Origin: Lachnospiraceae bacterium
Lineage (GTDB): Bacteria; Bacillota; Clostridia; Lachnospirales; Lachnospiraceae
Length of the DNA stretch: 64,000 nucleotides
Direction of reading: 5' to 3'
Assembly: GCA_022781985.1 (NCBI GenBank)
Contig: JALESH010000054.1
Span: 1 to 64,000, forward strand
Shown: positions 45,937 to 55,546 of the stretch, piece by piece
How positions within the stretch are numbered: the first letter of the stretch is position 1
How the letters are laid out: each line of letters starts with the position of its first letter
Translations under genes and position numbers: made by a program
Notes under the pieces: generated by a model
Databases searched by the model: none
What the model was told of the DNA's origin: nothing
The model's input: only the letters and a program-made list of their open reading frames with translations

Positions 45937-47376
45937 TTATTTCTTTGACAGCAATTCCTTTAATACACGGTTCACTGCTCCCGGATCTGCCCTGCCCTTC
46001 ATGGCCTTCATGGTCTGGCCTACCAGAAAGCCTATGGCCTTTTCCCTGCCCTTCCGATAGTCCTCCACAGACTTGGGATTGGCCGCCACTACCTCTTCCG
46101 CCGCCCTCCTCAGCGCCCCTTCATCACTTACCATTTTCAGTCCCTTTTCCTCCGCATACTGTTCCGGATCCACATCCCTGTCAAACATGGCTTCGAAGAT
46201 CTCCTTGGCTGCCGTGCTGTTGACAGCCTTTTCATCGATCAGCCTGATCAGCCCGGCCAGATGCTCGGGGGAAACACAGATATCCTCCGGTTCCATCCCC
46301 CTCTCCTTCAGCAGCCGGAGCGTCTCTCCCATGAGCCAGTTGGATACCTTTTTCGGCTGGCCGCAGAGAGCCGTGGTCTCCTCAAAGAGATCCGCCATAT
46401 GCTTGGAAGCGGTAATAATCTCAATATCATAGTCAGGGATGGGGTACTCCTTCTTATAGCGCGCCATTTTCTCCGTGCGGAACTCCGGCTGCCTGCGGCG
46501 GATTTCTTCCAGCCAGTCCTCACTGATGGCCACAGGCACCAGATCCGGATCCGGAAAATAACGGTAATCCCGGGCATCCTCCTTGCTCCTCATGGCATAG
46601 GATTCTTCTCTTATATCATCCCACCGCCTGGTCTCCTGAACCACCTCTTTTCCTTCTTCCAAAAGGCTGATCTGACGTTCCCTCTCTCCCCGGATCGCCC
46701 GGGAAATGGCACGGAAGGAGTTGAGGTTCTTCATTTCCGTCCTGGTTCCAAGCCCTTCCGTCCCGGCCTCCCGGACAGACAGGTTCACATCCGCCCTCAT
46801 GGAGCCCTCCTGTAATTTGCAGTCCGATACTCCCAGATACCGGAGGATGGTCCGCAGCTTCTCCAGATAAGCGATGACCTCCTCTGCACTGCCCATATCC
46901 GGTTCCGATACAATCTCCAGCAGCGGAACCCCGGAGCGGTTATAATCCACCAGGGAGCAGTCCTCCCACTGATCATGGATCAGCTTGCCTGCATCCTCCT
47001 CCATATGAATCTCATGGATGCCGATGGACTTCCTCCCCTCCCCTGTTTCGATTTCCACACTGCCCCCCCGGCAGATGGGGAGATAGAGCTGAGATATCTG
47101 ATAGTTCTGCGGGTTATCCGGGTAAAAATAGTTTTTTCTGTCAAATTTACAGTATCTGGTAATGGAGCAGTTGAGCGCCAGTCCCACTGCCACAGCATAT
47201 TCCAGTACCTGCCTGTTGAGTACCGGAAGGGCGCCGGGCATACCGGTGCATACCGGACAGGTATGGGTATTGGGCTGGCCTCCGAAGGCGGTGGAGCAGC
47301 CGCAGAAAATCTTGGTTTCAGTAGCCAGCTCTACATGCACCTCCAAACCAATGACCGTTTCATATTGCTTTCCCAT
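45937..47376 (-). CDS. gatB: Asp/Glu-tRNA amidotransferase subunit B
   Basis: A 479-residue subunit that binds mischarged tRNA and carries the kinase site of GatCAB. Hallmarks are the N-terminal VIGLEVHVELATETKIFCGC, CPVCTGMPGALPVLN, FDRKNYFYPDNPQNYQISQ, GIHEIHMEEDAGKL and DYNRSGVPLLEIVSEPD. Several Cys in the N-terminal region form the zinc site. The C-terminal YqeY-like helical domain is complete. It lies 3 bases after gatA. Together with AspRS upstream it would convert Asp-tRNA-Asn to Asn-tRNA-Asn. Confidence 0.97.
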   Translation of the reverse strand: MGKQYETVIGLEVHVELATETKIFCGCSTAFGGQPNTHTCPVCTGMPGALPVLNRQVLEYAVAVGLALNCSITRYCKFDRKNYFYPDNPQNYQISQLYLPICRGGSVEIETGEGRKSIGIHEIHMEEDAGKLIHDQWEDCSLVDYNRSGVPLLEIVSEPDMGSAEEVIAYLEKLRTILRYLGVSDCKLQEGSMRADVNLSVREAGTEGLGTRTEMKNLNSFRAISRAIRGERERQISLLEEGKEVVQETRRWDDIREESYAMRSKEDARDYRYFPDPDLVPVAISEDWLEEIRRRQPEFRTEKMARYKKEYPIPDYDIEIITASKHMADLFEETTALCGQPKKVSNWLMGETLRLLKERGMEPEDICVSPEHLAGLIRLIDEKAVNSTAAKEIFEAMFDRDVDPEQYAEEKGLKMVSDEGALRRAAEEVVAANPKSVEDYRKGREKAIGFLVGQTMKAMKGRADPGAVNRVLKELLSKK

Positions 47377-47379
47377 ATG

Positions 47380-48867
47380 TCATTCCCCCTCCCTTTCCAA
47401 AGCATTTCCGTTTTCAGCCGGCAGACCGAAGTCCCCTCTGGCCCTTTCATAGGTATAGGCAGCCCTCAGCAGGAGCTTTTCCTGAAAGCAGTCCCCGATG
47501 AGCTGCAGACCCACAGGAAGCCCCCCGGCATCTGTTCCGCAGGGCAGGCTGATGGCCGGAAGCCCTGCCAGATTCACAGAGATGGTATAGATATCCCCCA
47601 GATACATCCTGATCGGGTCTGTGAGGCTTTCTCCCAGCCTGGGCGCCGTAGTGGGGGCTACCGGGCCCAGTATGATATCATATCTGGAAAAGGCCTCGTC
47701 AAAGGCCTTTTTGATCAGTGCCTTCACCTTCAGTGCCTTCAGATAATAGGCATCATAATATCCGGAGCTGAGGACAAAGGAGCCCAGCATGATTCTTCGC
47801 TTCACCTCCGGTCCAAAGCCTTCAGAACGGGACTTCTTATACAGGCTGTGCAGTCCCTGATACCCGGGCGCGCGATAGCCGTATTTGATGCCGTCAAAAC
47901 GTTCCAGATTGGAGCTGGCCTCTGCGGAAGCAATGGTATAATAGGCAGGAACTGCATATTCCACCAGGCTCAGGTCGAACTCCTCTACCAGTGCCCCCCT
48001 CTCCCTCAGCACATCAGCAGCCTTTAAAACCGCAGCCTTCACCTCCGGATCGATCCCCTCTCCGAAATAATCCCCGGGAACACCGATCCTCAGCCCCTGT
48101 ACATCCTCCTCCAGGGCTCCCATAAAATCCCTGTCCTTTCTCTCCACAGAGGTGGAATCCCTGGGATCATGGACTGCGATGGCCTCCAGCAGGGCCGCAC
48201 AGTCCCTCACATCTCTGGTGATGGGTCCGATCTGATCCAGGGAGGAGCCATAGGCGATAAGTCCCCAGCGGGATACCGTCCCATAGGTAGGCTTCATCCC
48301 CACCACCCCGCAGAAGGAGGCGGGCTGACGGATCGAGCCGCCTGTATCAGAGCCCAGTGCCGCAAAGCATTCTCCGGCTGCCACCGCCGCTGCGGAGCCC
48401 CCCGAGGAGCCCCCCGGCACTCTGGCCGCATCCCAGGGATTTCTCGTCTCCCCATAGGCGGAGGTCTCCGTGGTAGAGCCCATGGCAAATTCATCCATAT
48501 TGGTCTTGCCTACGATCAGCATCCCCGCCCTTTCCAGACATTTCACAGCCTCCGCCGAATACATCGGAACAAAATTTCCCAGCATGCGGGAGGCACAGGT
48601 GGTGAGCATTCCCTCCGTACAGATATTATCCTTCACCGCAATGGGAACTCCCGCCAGAGGCCCTGTCAGCTCTCCTGCATCCAGCTTCTTCTGCAGCACC
48701 TCTGCCTGTCTCAGCACAGCTCCTCTGTCCACCGTAATATAGCAATGATACAGGGGTTCTTTTTTCTCTATCCTTTCCAGCACAGCCTCTGCAGCCTGGG
48801 CCACCCGGATCTCTCCCACCTTTATCCCGGCACCCAGCTCCAGGGCTGTCAATCTCAGCAAATCCAT
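47380..48867 (-). CDS. gatA: Asp/Glu-tRNA amidotransferase subunit A
   Basis: A 495-residue amidase-signature glutaminase that supplies ammonia within GatCAB. The catalytic Ser-cisSer-Lys triad is visible: Lys in VPIAVKDNICTEG and the two Ser residues in PGGSSGGSAAAVAAG followed by LGSDTGGSIRQPA. The length is normal. It lies 27 bases after gatC and 3 bases before gatB, with the fixed order gatC-gatA-gatB. It works in the cytosol in the tRNA-bound transamidosome. Confidence 0.97.
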   Translation of the reverse strand: MDLLRLTALELGAGIKVGEIRVAQAAEAVLERIEKKEPLYHCYITVDRGAVLRQAEVLQKKLDAGELTGPLAGVPIAVKDNICTEGMLTTCASRMLGNFVPMYSAEAVKCLERAGMLIVGKTNMDEFAMGSTTETSAYGETRNPWDAARVPGGSSGGSAAAVAAGECFAALGSDTGGSIRQPASFCGVVGMKPTYGTVSRWGLIAYGSSLDQIGPITRDVRDCAALLEAIAVHDPRDSTSVERKDRDFMGALEEDVQGLRIGVPGDYFGEGIDPEVKAAVLKAADVLRERGALVEEFDLSLVEYAVPAYYTIASAEASSNLERFDGIKYGYRAPGYQGLHSLYKKSRSEGFGPEVKRRIMLGSFVLSSGYYDAYYLKALKVKALIKKAFDEAFSRYDIILGPVAPTTAPRLGESLTDPIRMYLGDIYTISVNLAGLPAISLPCGTDAGGLPVGLQLIGDCFQEKLLLRAAYTYERARGDFGLPAENGNALEREGE

Positions 48868-48894
48868 ACTTTCCCGCTCCTCTCTCCTTCCATG

Positions 48895-49188
48895 TCAGTC
48901 AAAGGTTTTCGGCACCACGAACATCCCATCCTTCTCCTCCGGTGCATTCTTCAGGATGTCTCCCCTCATGTCTCCGTTTGTGACCACATCCTCCCGGAAC
49001 ACATTTTCCACCGTAAATACATGGGACACAGGCTCTATCCCTGCCGTATCCAGCTCCTCCAGCTTACCGATATAGTCCAGCATCCTTCCCATATCCCCCT
49101 TGGCCTGCTCCCTCTCCTCAGGAGAAAGCTCCAGCTTTGCCAGAATGCCTATATATTCTATTGTTTCGTCATCTATCCTTGGCTTCAC
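48895..49188 (-). CDS. gatC: Asp/Glu-tRNA amidotransferase subunit C
   Basis: A 97-residue subunit stabilising the GatA-GatB pair. The sequence has the family pattern [20 protein letters not shown] at the N-terminus, [13 protein letters not shown] in the middle and the LREDVV-like FREDVV near 68-73. It lies 16 bases after aspS. AGGAGT lies a few bases before the start. Confidence 0.95.
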   Translation of the reverse strand: MKPRIDDETIEYIGILAKLELSPEEREQAKGDMGRMLDYIGKLEELDTAGIEPVSHVFTVENVFREDVVTNGDMRGDILKNAPEEKDGMFVVPKTFD

Positions 49189-49204
49189 CTTTATGACTCC
49201 TTTC

Positions 49205-50956
49205 TTAATCCCTGACCCTGATATGGGCCTCTCTCAGCTGCTTTTCCGTCACGTCGCCGGGTGCTCCGCACATCAGATCCTGGGCCGAGCCGCTCATGGG
49301 AAAGGCTATGACCTCTCTTATGCTCTCCTCTCCCCGCAGCAGCATGATCATCCTGTCCACCCCAGGCGCCATGCCTGCATGGGGCGGTGCCCCGAACTGA
49401 AATGCCTGGTAGAGGGCACCGAATTTTCTTTTTAATGTCTCCCGGTCATAGCCTGCGATCTCAAATGCCTTAACCATGGTCTGCAGATCATGGTTTCTGA
49501 CCGCTCCCGAGGAAAGCTCCACGCCGTTGCAGACGATGTCATACTGATAAGCCAGTACCTGGAGGGGATCCTCTTCCTCCAGAGCCTTCAGCCCGCCCTG
49601 GGGCATGGAAAAGGGATTATGGGTAAAGCCAATCTGCTTTGTCTCGCTGTCCAGCTCAAACATGGGAAAATCATTGACATAGCAGAAGCGGAAGGCCTTT
49701 TTTTCACACAGCCCCAGTCTCTCTCCCAGCTCCATACGTATCTGTCCCGCATAGTAATTGGCCCTCTCCTCCCTGTCCGCGATAAAAAAGAGGGTATCCC
49801 CGGACTCCAGCCTCGCCAGACTGCGCAGCTCTGACTTCCTCTCCTCCGGAATAAATTTATCTATCGGCCCCTTGTAGCTCAGATCCTCTGTCACCTCCAG
49901 ATAGCCCAGGCCGCCCATCCCCAAGGAGGTGGCAAACCCAAGCAGCTTCTCGTGAAAGCCCTTCGACATCTCCGCATGCACCCTGATGGCTCTTACCGTC
50001 CTTCCTATAAAGGGCCTGAAGCTGCAGCGCTGGAAAAACTCCGTCACATCCATGATCCGAAGCGGATTTCTCAGATCCGGCTTATCGGTACCGAACTCCA
50101 GCATGGCCTGGCTGTAGCTGAGGACCGGATAGGGTGCCCCGGTCACCTCATAACCCTCCGGAGCAAATTTCTCAAAGACCGCCGACAGCACCTCCTCCCC
50201 CACCCGGAACACATCCTCCTGAGTGGCAAAGCTCATCTCGAAGTCAAGCTGGTAAAATTCTCCCGGAGACCGGTCAGCTCTGGCATCCTCATCCCTGAAG
50301 CAGGGAGCTATCTGAAAATATTTATCGAAGCCGGACACCATCAGAAGCTGCTTATATTGCTGAGGCGCCTGGGGCAGGGCATAAAATTTGCCTTTGTATT
50401 TTCTGGAGGGAACGATGTAGTCCCTGGCTCCCTCCGGTGAGGAGGCGCAGAGGATAGGCGTCTGTATCTCCAGAAATCCCATTTCCGTCATCTTCTCTCT
50501 CAGGTAACTGATCACCCTGGAGCGAAAAACAATGTTCTCCTTTACCTTCGCATTCCTCAGATCCAGATAACGATATTTCAGCCTCACATCCTCCCTGGTT
50601 TCCCTGGATGTCATGATCTCAAAGGGAAGCTGCTTATATACCCGGCCCAGCACGGTAAGGGTATGCGCCGCCAGCTCAATGGTTCCTGTAGGGATCCTTG
50701 GATTGTAGGTCTCCTGATCCCTCTGACGGATGGTTCCCTCCACGGAAACGACCTCCTCCCTGAGAATCCCCTTCAGCATCCCGGGATCCTGGATCACTAC
50801 CTGCAGCACACCGTACATATCCCGTAGATCCAGAAAGGACACTCCTCCATGGTCCCGGATATTCTCTACCCATCCGGCCGCCTTTATGGTCTTTCCGATG
50901 CAGGATTCATCGATATCCTTTACAATCGTGTCTCTGTACATGTTTTTGTCTGTCAT
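49205..50956 (-). CDS. aspS: Aspartyl-tRNA synthetase, bacterial type (possibly non-discriminating)
   Basis: A 583-residue class II synthetase. An N-terminal OB-fold anticodon-binding domain ([21 protein letters not shown]) is followed by motif 2 ([16 protein letters not shown]) and motif 3 ([13 protein letters not shown]). The large GAD insertion between them marks the bacterial form. The start at 50956 follows AAGGAGGACAG; the open frame upstream runs through the T-box leader and is not coding. It lies 16 bases before gatC. Shared transcription with gatCAB and an apparent Asn-specifying T-box suggest it also charges tRNA-Asn with Asp, but discrimination cannot be judged from sequence alone. 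Confidence 0.96.
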   Translation of the reverse strand: MTDKNMYRDTIVKDIDESCIGKTIKAAGWVENIRDHGGVSFLDLRDMYGVLQVVIQDPGMLKGILREEVVSVEGTIRQRDQETYNPRIPTGTIELAAHTLTVLGRVYKQLPFEIMTSRETREDVRLKYRYLDLRNAKVKENIVFRSRVISYLREKMTEMGFLEIQTPILCASSPEGARDYIVPSRKYKGKFYALPQAPQQYKQLLMVSGFDKYFQIAPCFRDEDARADRSPGEFYQLDFEMSFATQEDVFRVGEEVLSAVFEKFAPEGYEVTGAPYPVLSYSQAMLEFGTDKPDLRNPLRIMDVTEFFQRCSFRPFIGRTVRAIRVHAEMSKGFHEKLLGFATSLGMGGLGYLEVTEDLSYKGPIDKFIPEERKSELRSLARLESGDTLFFIADREERANYYAGQIRMELGERLGLCEKKAFRFCYVNDFPMFELDSETKQIGFTHNPFSMPQGGLKALEEEDPLQVLAYQYDIVCNGVELSSGAVRNHDLQTMVKAFEIAGYDRETLKRKFGALYQAFQFGAPPHAGMAPGVDRMIMLLRGEESIREVIAFPMSGSAQDLMCGAPGDVTEKQLREAHIRVRD

Positions 50957-51011
50957 AGTCTGTCCTCCTTTTTCCTGTCTGGTGCTCCGGGAGGAAGATT
51001 TCCAGCAAAGC

Positions 51012-51048
51012 AAAAAGTCCCGGAACACAGTTTCCTGTATTCCGGGAC
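51012..51048 (-). terminator. T-box-controlled terminator
   Basis: Minus strand: GTCCCGGAATACAG (51048-51035), GAAA loop, CTGTGTTCCGGGAC (51030-51017), then TTTTT. This 14-bp stem is the conditional terminator before aspS. Confidence 0.9.
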
Positions 51049-51330
51049 GGATAAACAAAAATAATATCCGCGGTACCACCCGCATTGACAAGCCGACACC
51101 TCCATCAAGATGTATGAACCGCCCTGCCCACTCTTACGTTTAACGCACGTTCACGTATTTCCCTAGCATCCCCCCCGGAAGCCTGTGAAAAAGCCTCCTG
51201 ACAGGGCTGTTCGGAAAATCTGCTCCAGAGTGTTCCCTTTATTACTTCCCACGAACAGCGCTCTCAGTCGGTGACGCCGTATTCCTGTCGTTTTTCATAA
51301 CAAGAGTCTCTTTCAACGCATTTACTGATC
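51012..51330 (-). ncRNA. T-box leader RNA of aspS-gatCAB, specifier apparently AAC (Asn)
   Basis: The minus strand holds the conserved T-box core GCGGGTGGTACCGCGG (51083-51068). Upstream lies a stem I region with GAAAGAGA near its 5' side and GGGAACACTCTGGAGC on its 3' side. Aligned by eye to remembered T-box leaders (codon, A, then about nine bases ending in GAG), the specifier codon is AAC at 51234-51232. No GAC (Asp) codon is present there. An overlapping GAA (Glu) could be read one base earlier. The leader ends in the terminator at 51017-51048. Uncharged tRNA-Asn would stabilise the antiterminator and switch on aspS-gatCAB and the genes beyond. Confidence 0.9.
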
Positions 51331-51348
51331 AATTCTTTTGATAAGCGA

Positions 51349-51377
51349 ATACTATCACAACTTTTGGCAAATTGCAA
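51349..51377 (-). promoter_or_regulatory. Promoter of the T-box-aspS-gatCAB operon
   Basis: Minus strand: -35 TTGCAA (51377-51372), 17-base spacer, -10 TAGTAT (51354-51349) with TGA before it as extended -10. It starts about 20 bases ahead of stem I and just beyond the dapL stop. Confidence 0.7.
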
Positions 51378-51414
51378 GAGTTTTCTGATTTTTTTTGAGC
51401 AGCTATCAGGCCCT

Positions 51415-52629
51415 TTACAGTGCCTTGATCCTGTCCACTGCAGCCACCGTGTTCTCATAGCTTCCGAAGGCTGTCAGTCTGAAGTAGGTCTCTCCGCTGG
51501 GGCCGAAGCCTGAACCGGGCGTACCCACTACGCCTGCATTTTCCAGCAGATAGTCAAAGAACTCCCAGCTGGTCATGCCCTCAGGCGCCTTCAGCCAGAT
51601 ATAGGGGGCATTCACACCGCCGGATACCGTATACCCGGCTTCCTTTAAGCCATTTAAAATATATTTTGCATTGTTCATGTAATAAGCGATCTGCTCCTTA
51701 AGCTGTGCCTTCCCTGCCTGGGAATAAACCGCCTCTCCTGCCCGCTGTACGATATAAGGCGCTCCATTGTACTTTGTGCCGTGCCTCCTCGCCCACAGGG
51801 AATGAAGGGTCACATCGCCGCACTTCAGGTCCTTCGGAACCACCGCAGCACCCAGGCGCACACCCGTAAACCCTGCATTTTTTGAGAAGGAACGCAGTTC
51901 AATAGCGCAGGCCCTGGCTCCCTCACACTCATAGATGGTATGGGGGACATCTGCCTCGGAGATATATGCCTCATAGGCCGCATCGTAGATGATCACTGCT
52001 CCCACTCTATTGGCATAGTCCACCCATTCCTGAAGCTGGGCCCTGGTGATAGTGGAGCCTGTGGGATTGTTGGGGAAGCAGAGATAGATGATGTCAGGAG
52101 TCTCCTTTGGCAGCTCCGGCGCAAAATCATTCTCCGCCAGACAGGGCATATAGATCACGTCGCTCCAGGTCTCCAGCTTCCCATCGTAGGTTCCTGTCCT
52201 GCCCGCCATCACATTGGTGTCCACATACACCGGATATACAGGATCACAGACCGCGATCCTGTTGTCCGCAGCAAAAATCTCCTGTATATTTCCGGAATCA
52301 CACTTGGCGCCGTCAGATACAAAGATCTCATCTGCTGCAATATCACAGCCCCTTGCCTTATAGTCGTTATCTGCAATAGCATTCCTTAAAAATTCATAGC
52401 CCAGATCAGGCGCATATCCCCTGAAGCTCTCCGCACTTCCCATCTCGTCCACCGCGGTATGCAGACTCTCGATAATGGCCGGGGCCAGAGGCTGGGTCAC
52501 ATCCCCGATACCCAGACGGATGATCTTTTTCTCAGGATGGGCCTGGGAATACTCATTTACCTTTTTTGCTATCGTAGAAAAAAGATAGCTTCCGGGCAGC
52601 TTCAGATAATTCTCATTGATTTTGAACAT
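51415..52629 (-). CDS. dapL: LL-diaminopimelate aminotransferase
   Basis: A 404-residue PLP enzyme that makes LL-diaminopimelate from tetrahydrodipicolinate in a single step, the aminotransferase variant of lysine and peptidoglycan-precursor synthesis. Evident features are the N-terminal [20 protein letters not shown], the fold-type I core [15 protein letters not shown], the Asp in [12 protein letters not shown], and the PLP-lysine segment [17 protein letters not shown]. The ATG at 52629 follows GAGAGGAGAAG, while an upstream in-frame Met lies inside dapF. It lies 13 bases after dapF, forming a two-gene unit. Confidence 0.96.
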   Translation of the reverse strand: MFKINENYLKLPGSYLFSTIAKKVNEYSQAHPEKKIIRLGIGDVTQPLAPAIIESLHTAVDEMGSAESFRGYAPDLGYEFLRNAIADNDYKARGCDIAADEIFVSDGAKCDSGNIQEIFAADNRIAVCDPVYPVYVDTNVMAGRTGTYDGKLETWSDVIYMPCLAENDFAPELPKETPDIIYLCFPNNPTGSTITRAQLQEWVDYANRVGAVIIYDAAYEAYISEADVPHTIYECEGARACAIELRSFSKNAGFTGVRLGAAVVPKDLKCGDVTLHSLWARRHGTKYNGAPYIVQRAGEAVYSQAGKAQLKEQIAYYMNNAKYILNGLKEAGYTVSGGVNAPYIWLKAPEGMTSWEFFDYLLENAGVVGTPGSGFGPSGETYFRLTAFGSYENTVAAVDRIKAL

Positions 52630-52642
52630 AATGCTTCTCCTC

Positions 52643-53530
52643 TCATTCCATTGATCCCTGACTGATTTCCATTTCCCCTTCAAATACAGTCTCCGCAGGA
52701 CCGGTCATATAGACCAGGTCTTCCTCTCTGTCCCAGCGGATTCTCAGTTCACCGCCTAATAGTTTAACAGTAACCTCCTCCTGCGTCAAACCATTTAATA
52801 CACAGGCCACTGCCGCAGCGCAGGCTCCCGTGCCGCAGGCCAGGGTTTCCCCCGTCCCCCGCTCCCAGACACGCATCTGCACTGTCTCTCTGTCCAGGAC
52901 CCTGACAAATTCCGTATTGATCCTTCTGGGAAAACGGATGTGGTTCTCAAACTCAGGGCCGATGGCCTCCAGCTTCAGACCATCCACATCCTCCACAAAT
53001 ACCACCGCATGGGGATTCCCCATGGAAACACAGGTCATCTGATAGACCTCTCCTCCCACTCTGATCTCCTCCGCTATCACCTCCTCATGGTCAGAAACCA
53101 CGGGGATCTCCTCCGCCCTGAGCACAGGCCTGCCCATATTGACCTTTACCCCCACTGCCCTGCCATCCTCTATGGCCAGTTCCAGCGGCTTTACCCTTCC
53201 GCAGCTTACGATACGGATGGCGGTCTGATCCGTCAGTCCCTTGTCATACACATACTTTGCCACGCAGCGGATCCCATTGCCGCACATCTCTGCCCTGGTT
53301 CCGTCCGCATTGTACATCTCCATCTCAAAGTCTGCCGGCTCTCCTCCTTCTGTCTCCGGAGCCGGATTTATGAAAATGACCCCGTCTCCTCCCACCCCGA
53401 AATGTCTGTCACTGAGCCGCCTTACCAGCTTCTCCTTTTTATCCTGAGGGATTTTCTCTTTGAAGCCGTTCACATAAACATAATCATTTCCACAGCCATG
53501 CATTTTTGTAAATCTGATTTTCATGGGCAT
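52643..53530 (-). CDS. dapF: Diaminopimelate epimerase
   Basis: A 295-residue cofactor-independent racemase turning LL-DAP into meso-DAP. The two active-site cysteines lie in the expected settings: [12 protein letters not shown] (first Cys) and [15 protein letters not shown] (second). The N-terminal [17 protein letters not shown] is characteristic. AAAGGAAGC precedes the first ATG (53530); the third codon is also a Met. dapL follows immediately, so both final DAP steps are coexpressed. The product feeds peptidoglycan and lysine. Confidence 0.96.
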   Translation of the reverse strand: MPMKIRFTKMHGCGNDYVYVNGFKEKIPQDKKEKLVRRLSDRHFGVGGDGVIFINPAPETEGGEPADFEMEMYNADGTRAEMCGNGIRCVAKYVYDKGLTDQTAIRIVSCGRVKPLELAIEDGRAVGVKVNMGRPVLRAEEIPVVSDHEEVIAEEIRVGGEVYQMTCVSMGNPHAVVFVEDVDGLKLEAIGPEFENHIRFPRRINTEFVRVLDRETVQMRVWERGTGETLACGTGACAAAVACVLNGLTQEEVTVKLLGGELRIRWDREEDLVYMTGPAETVFEGEMEISQGSME

Positions 53531-53633
53531 TGCTTCCTTTCTGCTGAAAATATTGTACCATTCCTCTTCCGGACATTTTCATTTATTCTAGCACAGTCCC
53601 GAATAAAAATACAGGCCGGTAAGAAAAATTCAG

Positions 53634-54746
53634 CTACGGACTGCAGATTTTGCAGGGAACATACCCCTGGCTGATCAGCTCCTCCCTGGCAGCATTCACA
53701 GCCTTTTTGTTAGACTCCCCCATCTCTTCCACCGACCCACAATCCGGATAATGAAACTTCCCTGTATTGGTGTTGCACACATAGGCGGCAGCTTCCGAGG
53801 CCGCTGTGCCCTCTCCTGCCTTCCAGCTTTCTGTGGGCGCACAGTTCCATATGATATCCGTACCGTTTGATTCTGCAACAACAGTGCCCTGCTCATCTGT
53901 CCGGAACAGCTTCACCCCCATACTGCGGAAGCTGTTCATGGGTTCCGCATGAGGATGCCCATAGGAATTGTCCTCCCCACAGCTTACCACCACATAGGTT
54001 GGCCGGGCTGCCTCCAGCAGCGCTTTGGAATTGGAGGTCCGGCTTCCGTGATGGCCGGCCTTGTAAACATCACAGGCAGGGCTGATGCCGTTGTCCAGCA
54101 TATCCGCTTCTGCTTCTTCCTCCGCGTCACCGGTGAACAGGAATTTTGTTCTTCCGTAGGTCACAAGAAGGCCCAAAGAAGCGTTATTGGGATCCGAGTA
54201 AGCTTTGTTTGGCCCTAATATCTGAAAGGCTGCAGTGCCCAGGGCATAGGTATCGCCCACATTGGGAACAGACCACTGATATCCTCTGTAATCCAGTGCC
54301 TGCTCCAGCTCCTCATAGGTTCGGCTGTCCTTCCTGTAAGGAGACATCAATACATTTTCTATGTCCAGCTTGGAAACAATCACATCAGCGCCGCCGATGT
54401 GATCTGCATCCGGGTGGGTCAGCACCAGATATTTCAGGCTTGTGACGCCCTGCTTGGAAAGATACAGCTGAACTGCCGTACCCTTTGTATTGTCGCCGGC
54501 ATCGATGAGCATGGCTTCTCCGTCACAGGTAAGGAGGGCAGCATCTCCCTGCCCCACATCGATAAAGTGTACCGTCAGATAGGAGGGAAGCTTTGCTTCC
54601 TCCTGAGATCCTCCTGACATTTTGAAGGATGCCGTGGCTTCCTCCAGTGAATCAGCATGCCCGGATACAAGGGTACTTCCACATGCTGTCAGAAAAAACA
54701 GGCTGAGGAGTAATACTGCCAGCCTCCCGATTTTCCAATTCCTCAT
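53634..54746 (-). CDS. ComEC/Rec2-type metallo-beta-lactamase lipoprotein with C-terminal Cys motif
   Basis: A 370-residue exported lipoprotein. A signal peptide ends in the lipobox FFLTAC, so Cys22 should carry the lipid. The MBL domain (about 55-315) has HFIDVGQGDAALL, the metal-binding LTHPDADHIGGADV (HxxxDH form), TGDAEEEAE and AGHHGSRTSNS, the set found in the ComEC C-terminal domain and its free-standing relatives. The tail (about 324-370) holds four Cys and a His in the pattern C-(x10)-H-x3-C then CKIC, a small metal-binding module often fused to such hydrolases. A role in extracellular nucleic-acid or phosphodiester cleavage is plausible but unproven. Confidence 0.85.
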   Translation of the reverse strand: MRNWKIGRLAVLLLSLFFLTACGSTLVSGHADSLEEATASFKMSGGSQEEAKLPSYLTVHFIDVGQGDAALLTCDGEAMLIDAGDNTKGTAVQLYLSKQGVTSLKYLVLTHPDADHIGGADVIVSKLDIENVLMSPYRKDSRTYEELEQALDYRGYQWSVPNVGDTYALGTAAFQILGPNKAYSDPNNASLGLLVTYGRTKFLFTGDAEEEAEADMLDNGISPACDVYKAGHHGSRTSNSKALLEAARPTYVVVSCGEDNSYGHPHAEPMNSFRSMGVKLFRTDEQGTVVAESNGTDIIWNCAPTESWKAGEGTAASEAAAYVCNTNTGKFHYPDCGSVEEMGESNKKAVNAAREELISQGYVPCKICSP

Positions 54747-54787
54747 TCTCTGCCCTCCTCATCCGATCTTTATTCCTGACGAATCTC

Positions 54788-55492
54788 TCACAACACCATC
54801 CCCGCCAAATATATCCCCAGCAAATGCAGCGGATAATATAAATAAAAAAAGCGTTTCAGGTTCAGCCCTCCCCGCTCTCCATTATAAAACATTAAGAAAG
54901 GGACTGCAGCCAGTCCATACCATTGGATTCCCTCCATGCTGATGCCAAGCAGGAGCAAGGCCAGCGCAGCCAGCAGGATTCTCTGCGCCTTCGTCTTACC
55001 TATGTATACAAGCAGGGGCAGCAAGACCCCCCATACGCCGTAATCCACCGCAAAATCTGTACCCGGCAGCAGATCTGCCAGCAGGCCCGGAAATATCACA
55101 CATAAAAACCAGACCCAGAAAAGCAGCACTCCGAAAACAAACCAGGAAAACACGTCCTTTTTCCTCATGGCATTGTCCGCACTGTATACGAGCAGGATGG
55201 ACAGAGAAAAGGTCACCAGTATACATTGATAAAGGGAACCCTCTGCCAGGAAATATACTGCCTGACATAGCAGGGCCATTTTGGCCATGGAGGTTAAATA
55301 TTGTCTCCGGCGGCTGGTATATCTGCAGCCCTCGGCAATCATAAATGCAAATATGGGAAATGCCAGCCTTCCCACAATCTGCAGCAGGATATATTGGGGG
55401 CATAGCTGTTTTCCTATATGATCACAGGTCATGGCTATCAAGGCTATGCCCTTGAGCTGATTGCATGTCAGTCCCCCTTTTTTTCTCTCCAT
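54788..55492 (-). CDS. TraX-family membrane protein
   Basis: About 234 residues with seven or eight TM helices. The N-terminal LKGIALIAMTCDHIGKQL, then GRLAFPIFAFMIAEGCRYT and the C-terminal YLYYPLHLLGIYL are the TraX family hallmarks. TraX was first described as the F-pilin acetylase. Chromosomal members are presumed acyltransferases of surface molecules; the acceptor is unknown here. The Met at 55492 is used, with AAGGGAG 14 bases upstream, though the family core starts close after it. It lies between lrgB and the MBL lipoprotein gene, and no terminator is visible. Confidence 0.88.
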   Translation of the reverse strand: MERKKGGLTCNQLKGIALIAMTCDHIGKQLCPQYILLQIVGRLAFPIFAFMIAEGCRYTSRRRQYLTSMAKMALLCQAVYFLAEGSLYQCILVTFSLSILLVYSADNAMRKKDVFSWFVFGVLLFWVWFLCVIFPGLLADLLPGTDFAVDYGVWGVLLPLLVYIGKTKAQRILLAALALLLLGISMEGIQWYGLAAVPFLMFYNGERGGLNLKRFFYLYYPLHLLGIYLAGMVL

Positions 55493-55546
55493 GCTTCTGT
55501 CCACACTCCCTTCAAGGCCAGGAGGCCTTATACACAAAACAAAGCC

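Noticed and set aside
50957-51091. In-frame 45-codon extension upstream of aspS
   Set aside because: It lies in the T-box leader and terminator; the AAGGAGGACAG site and the family N-terminus both put the start at 50956.
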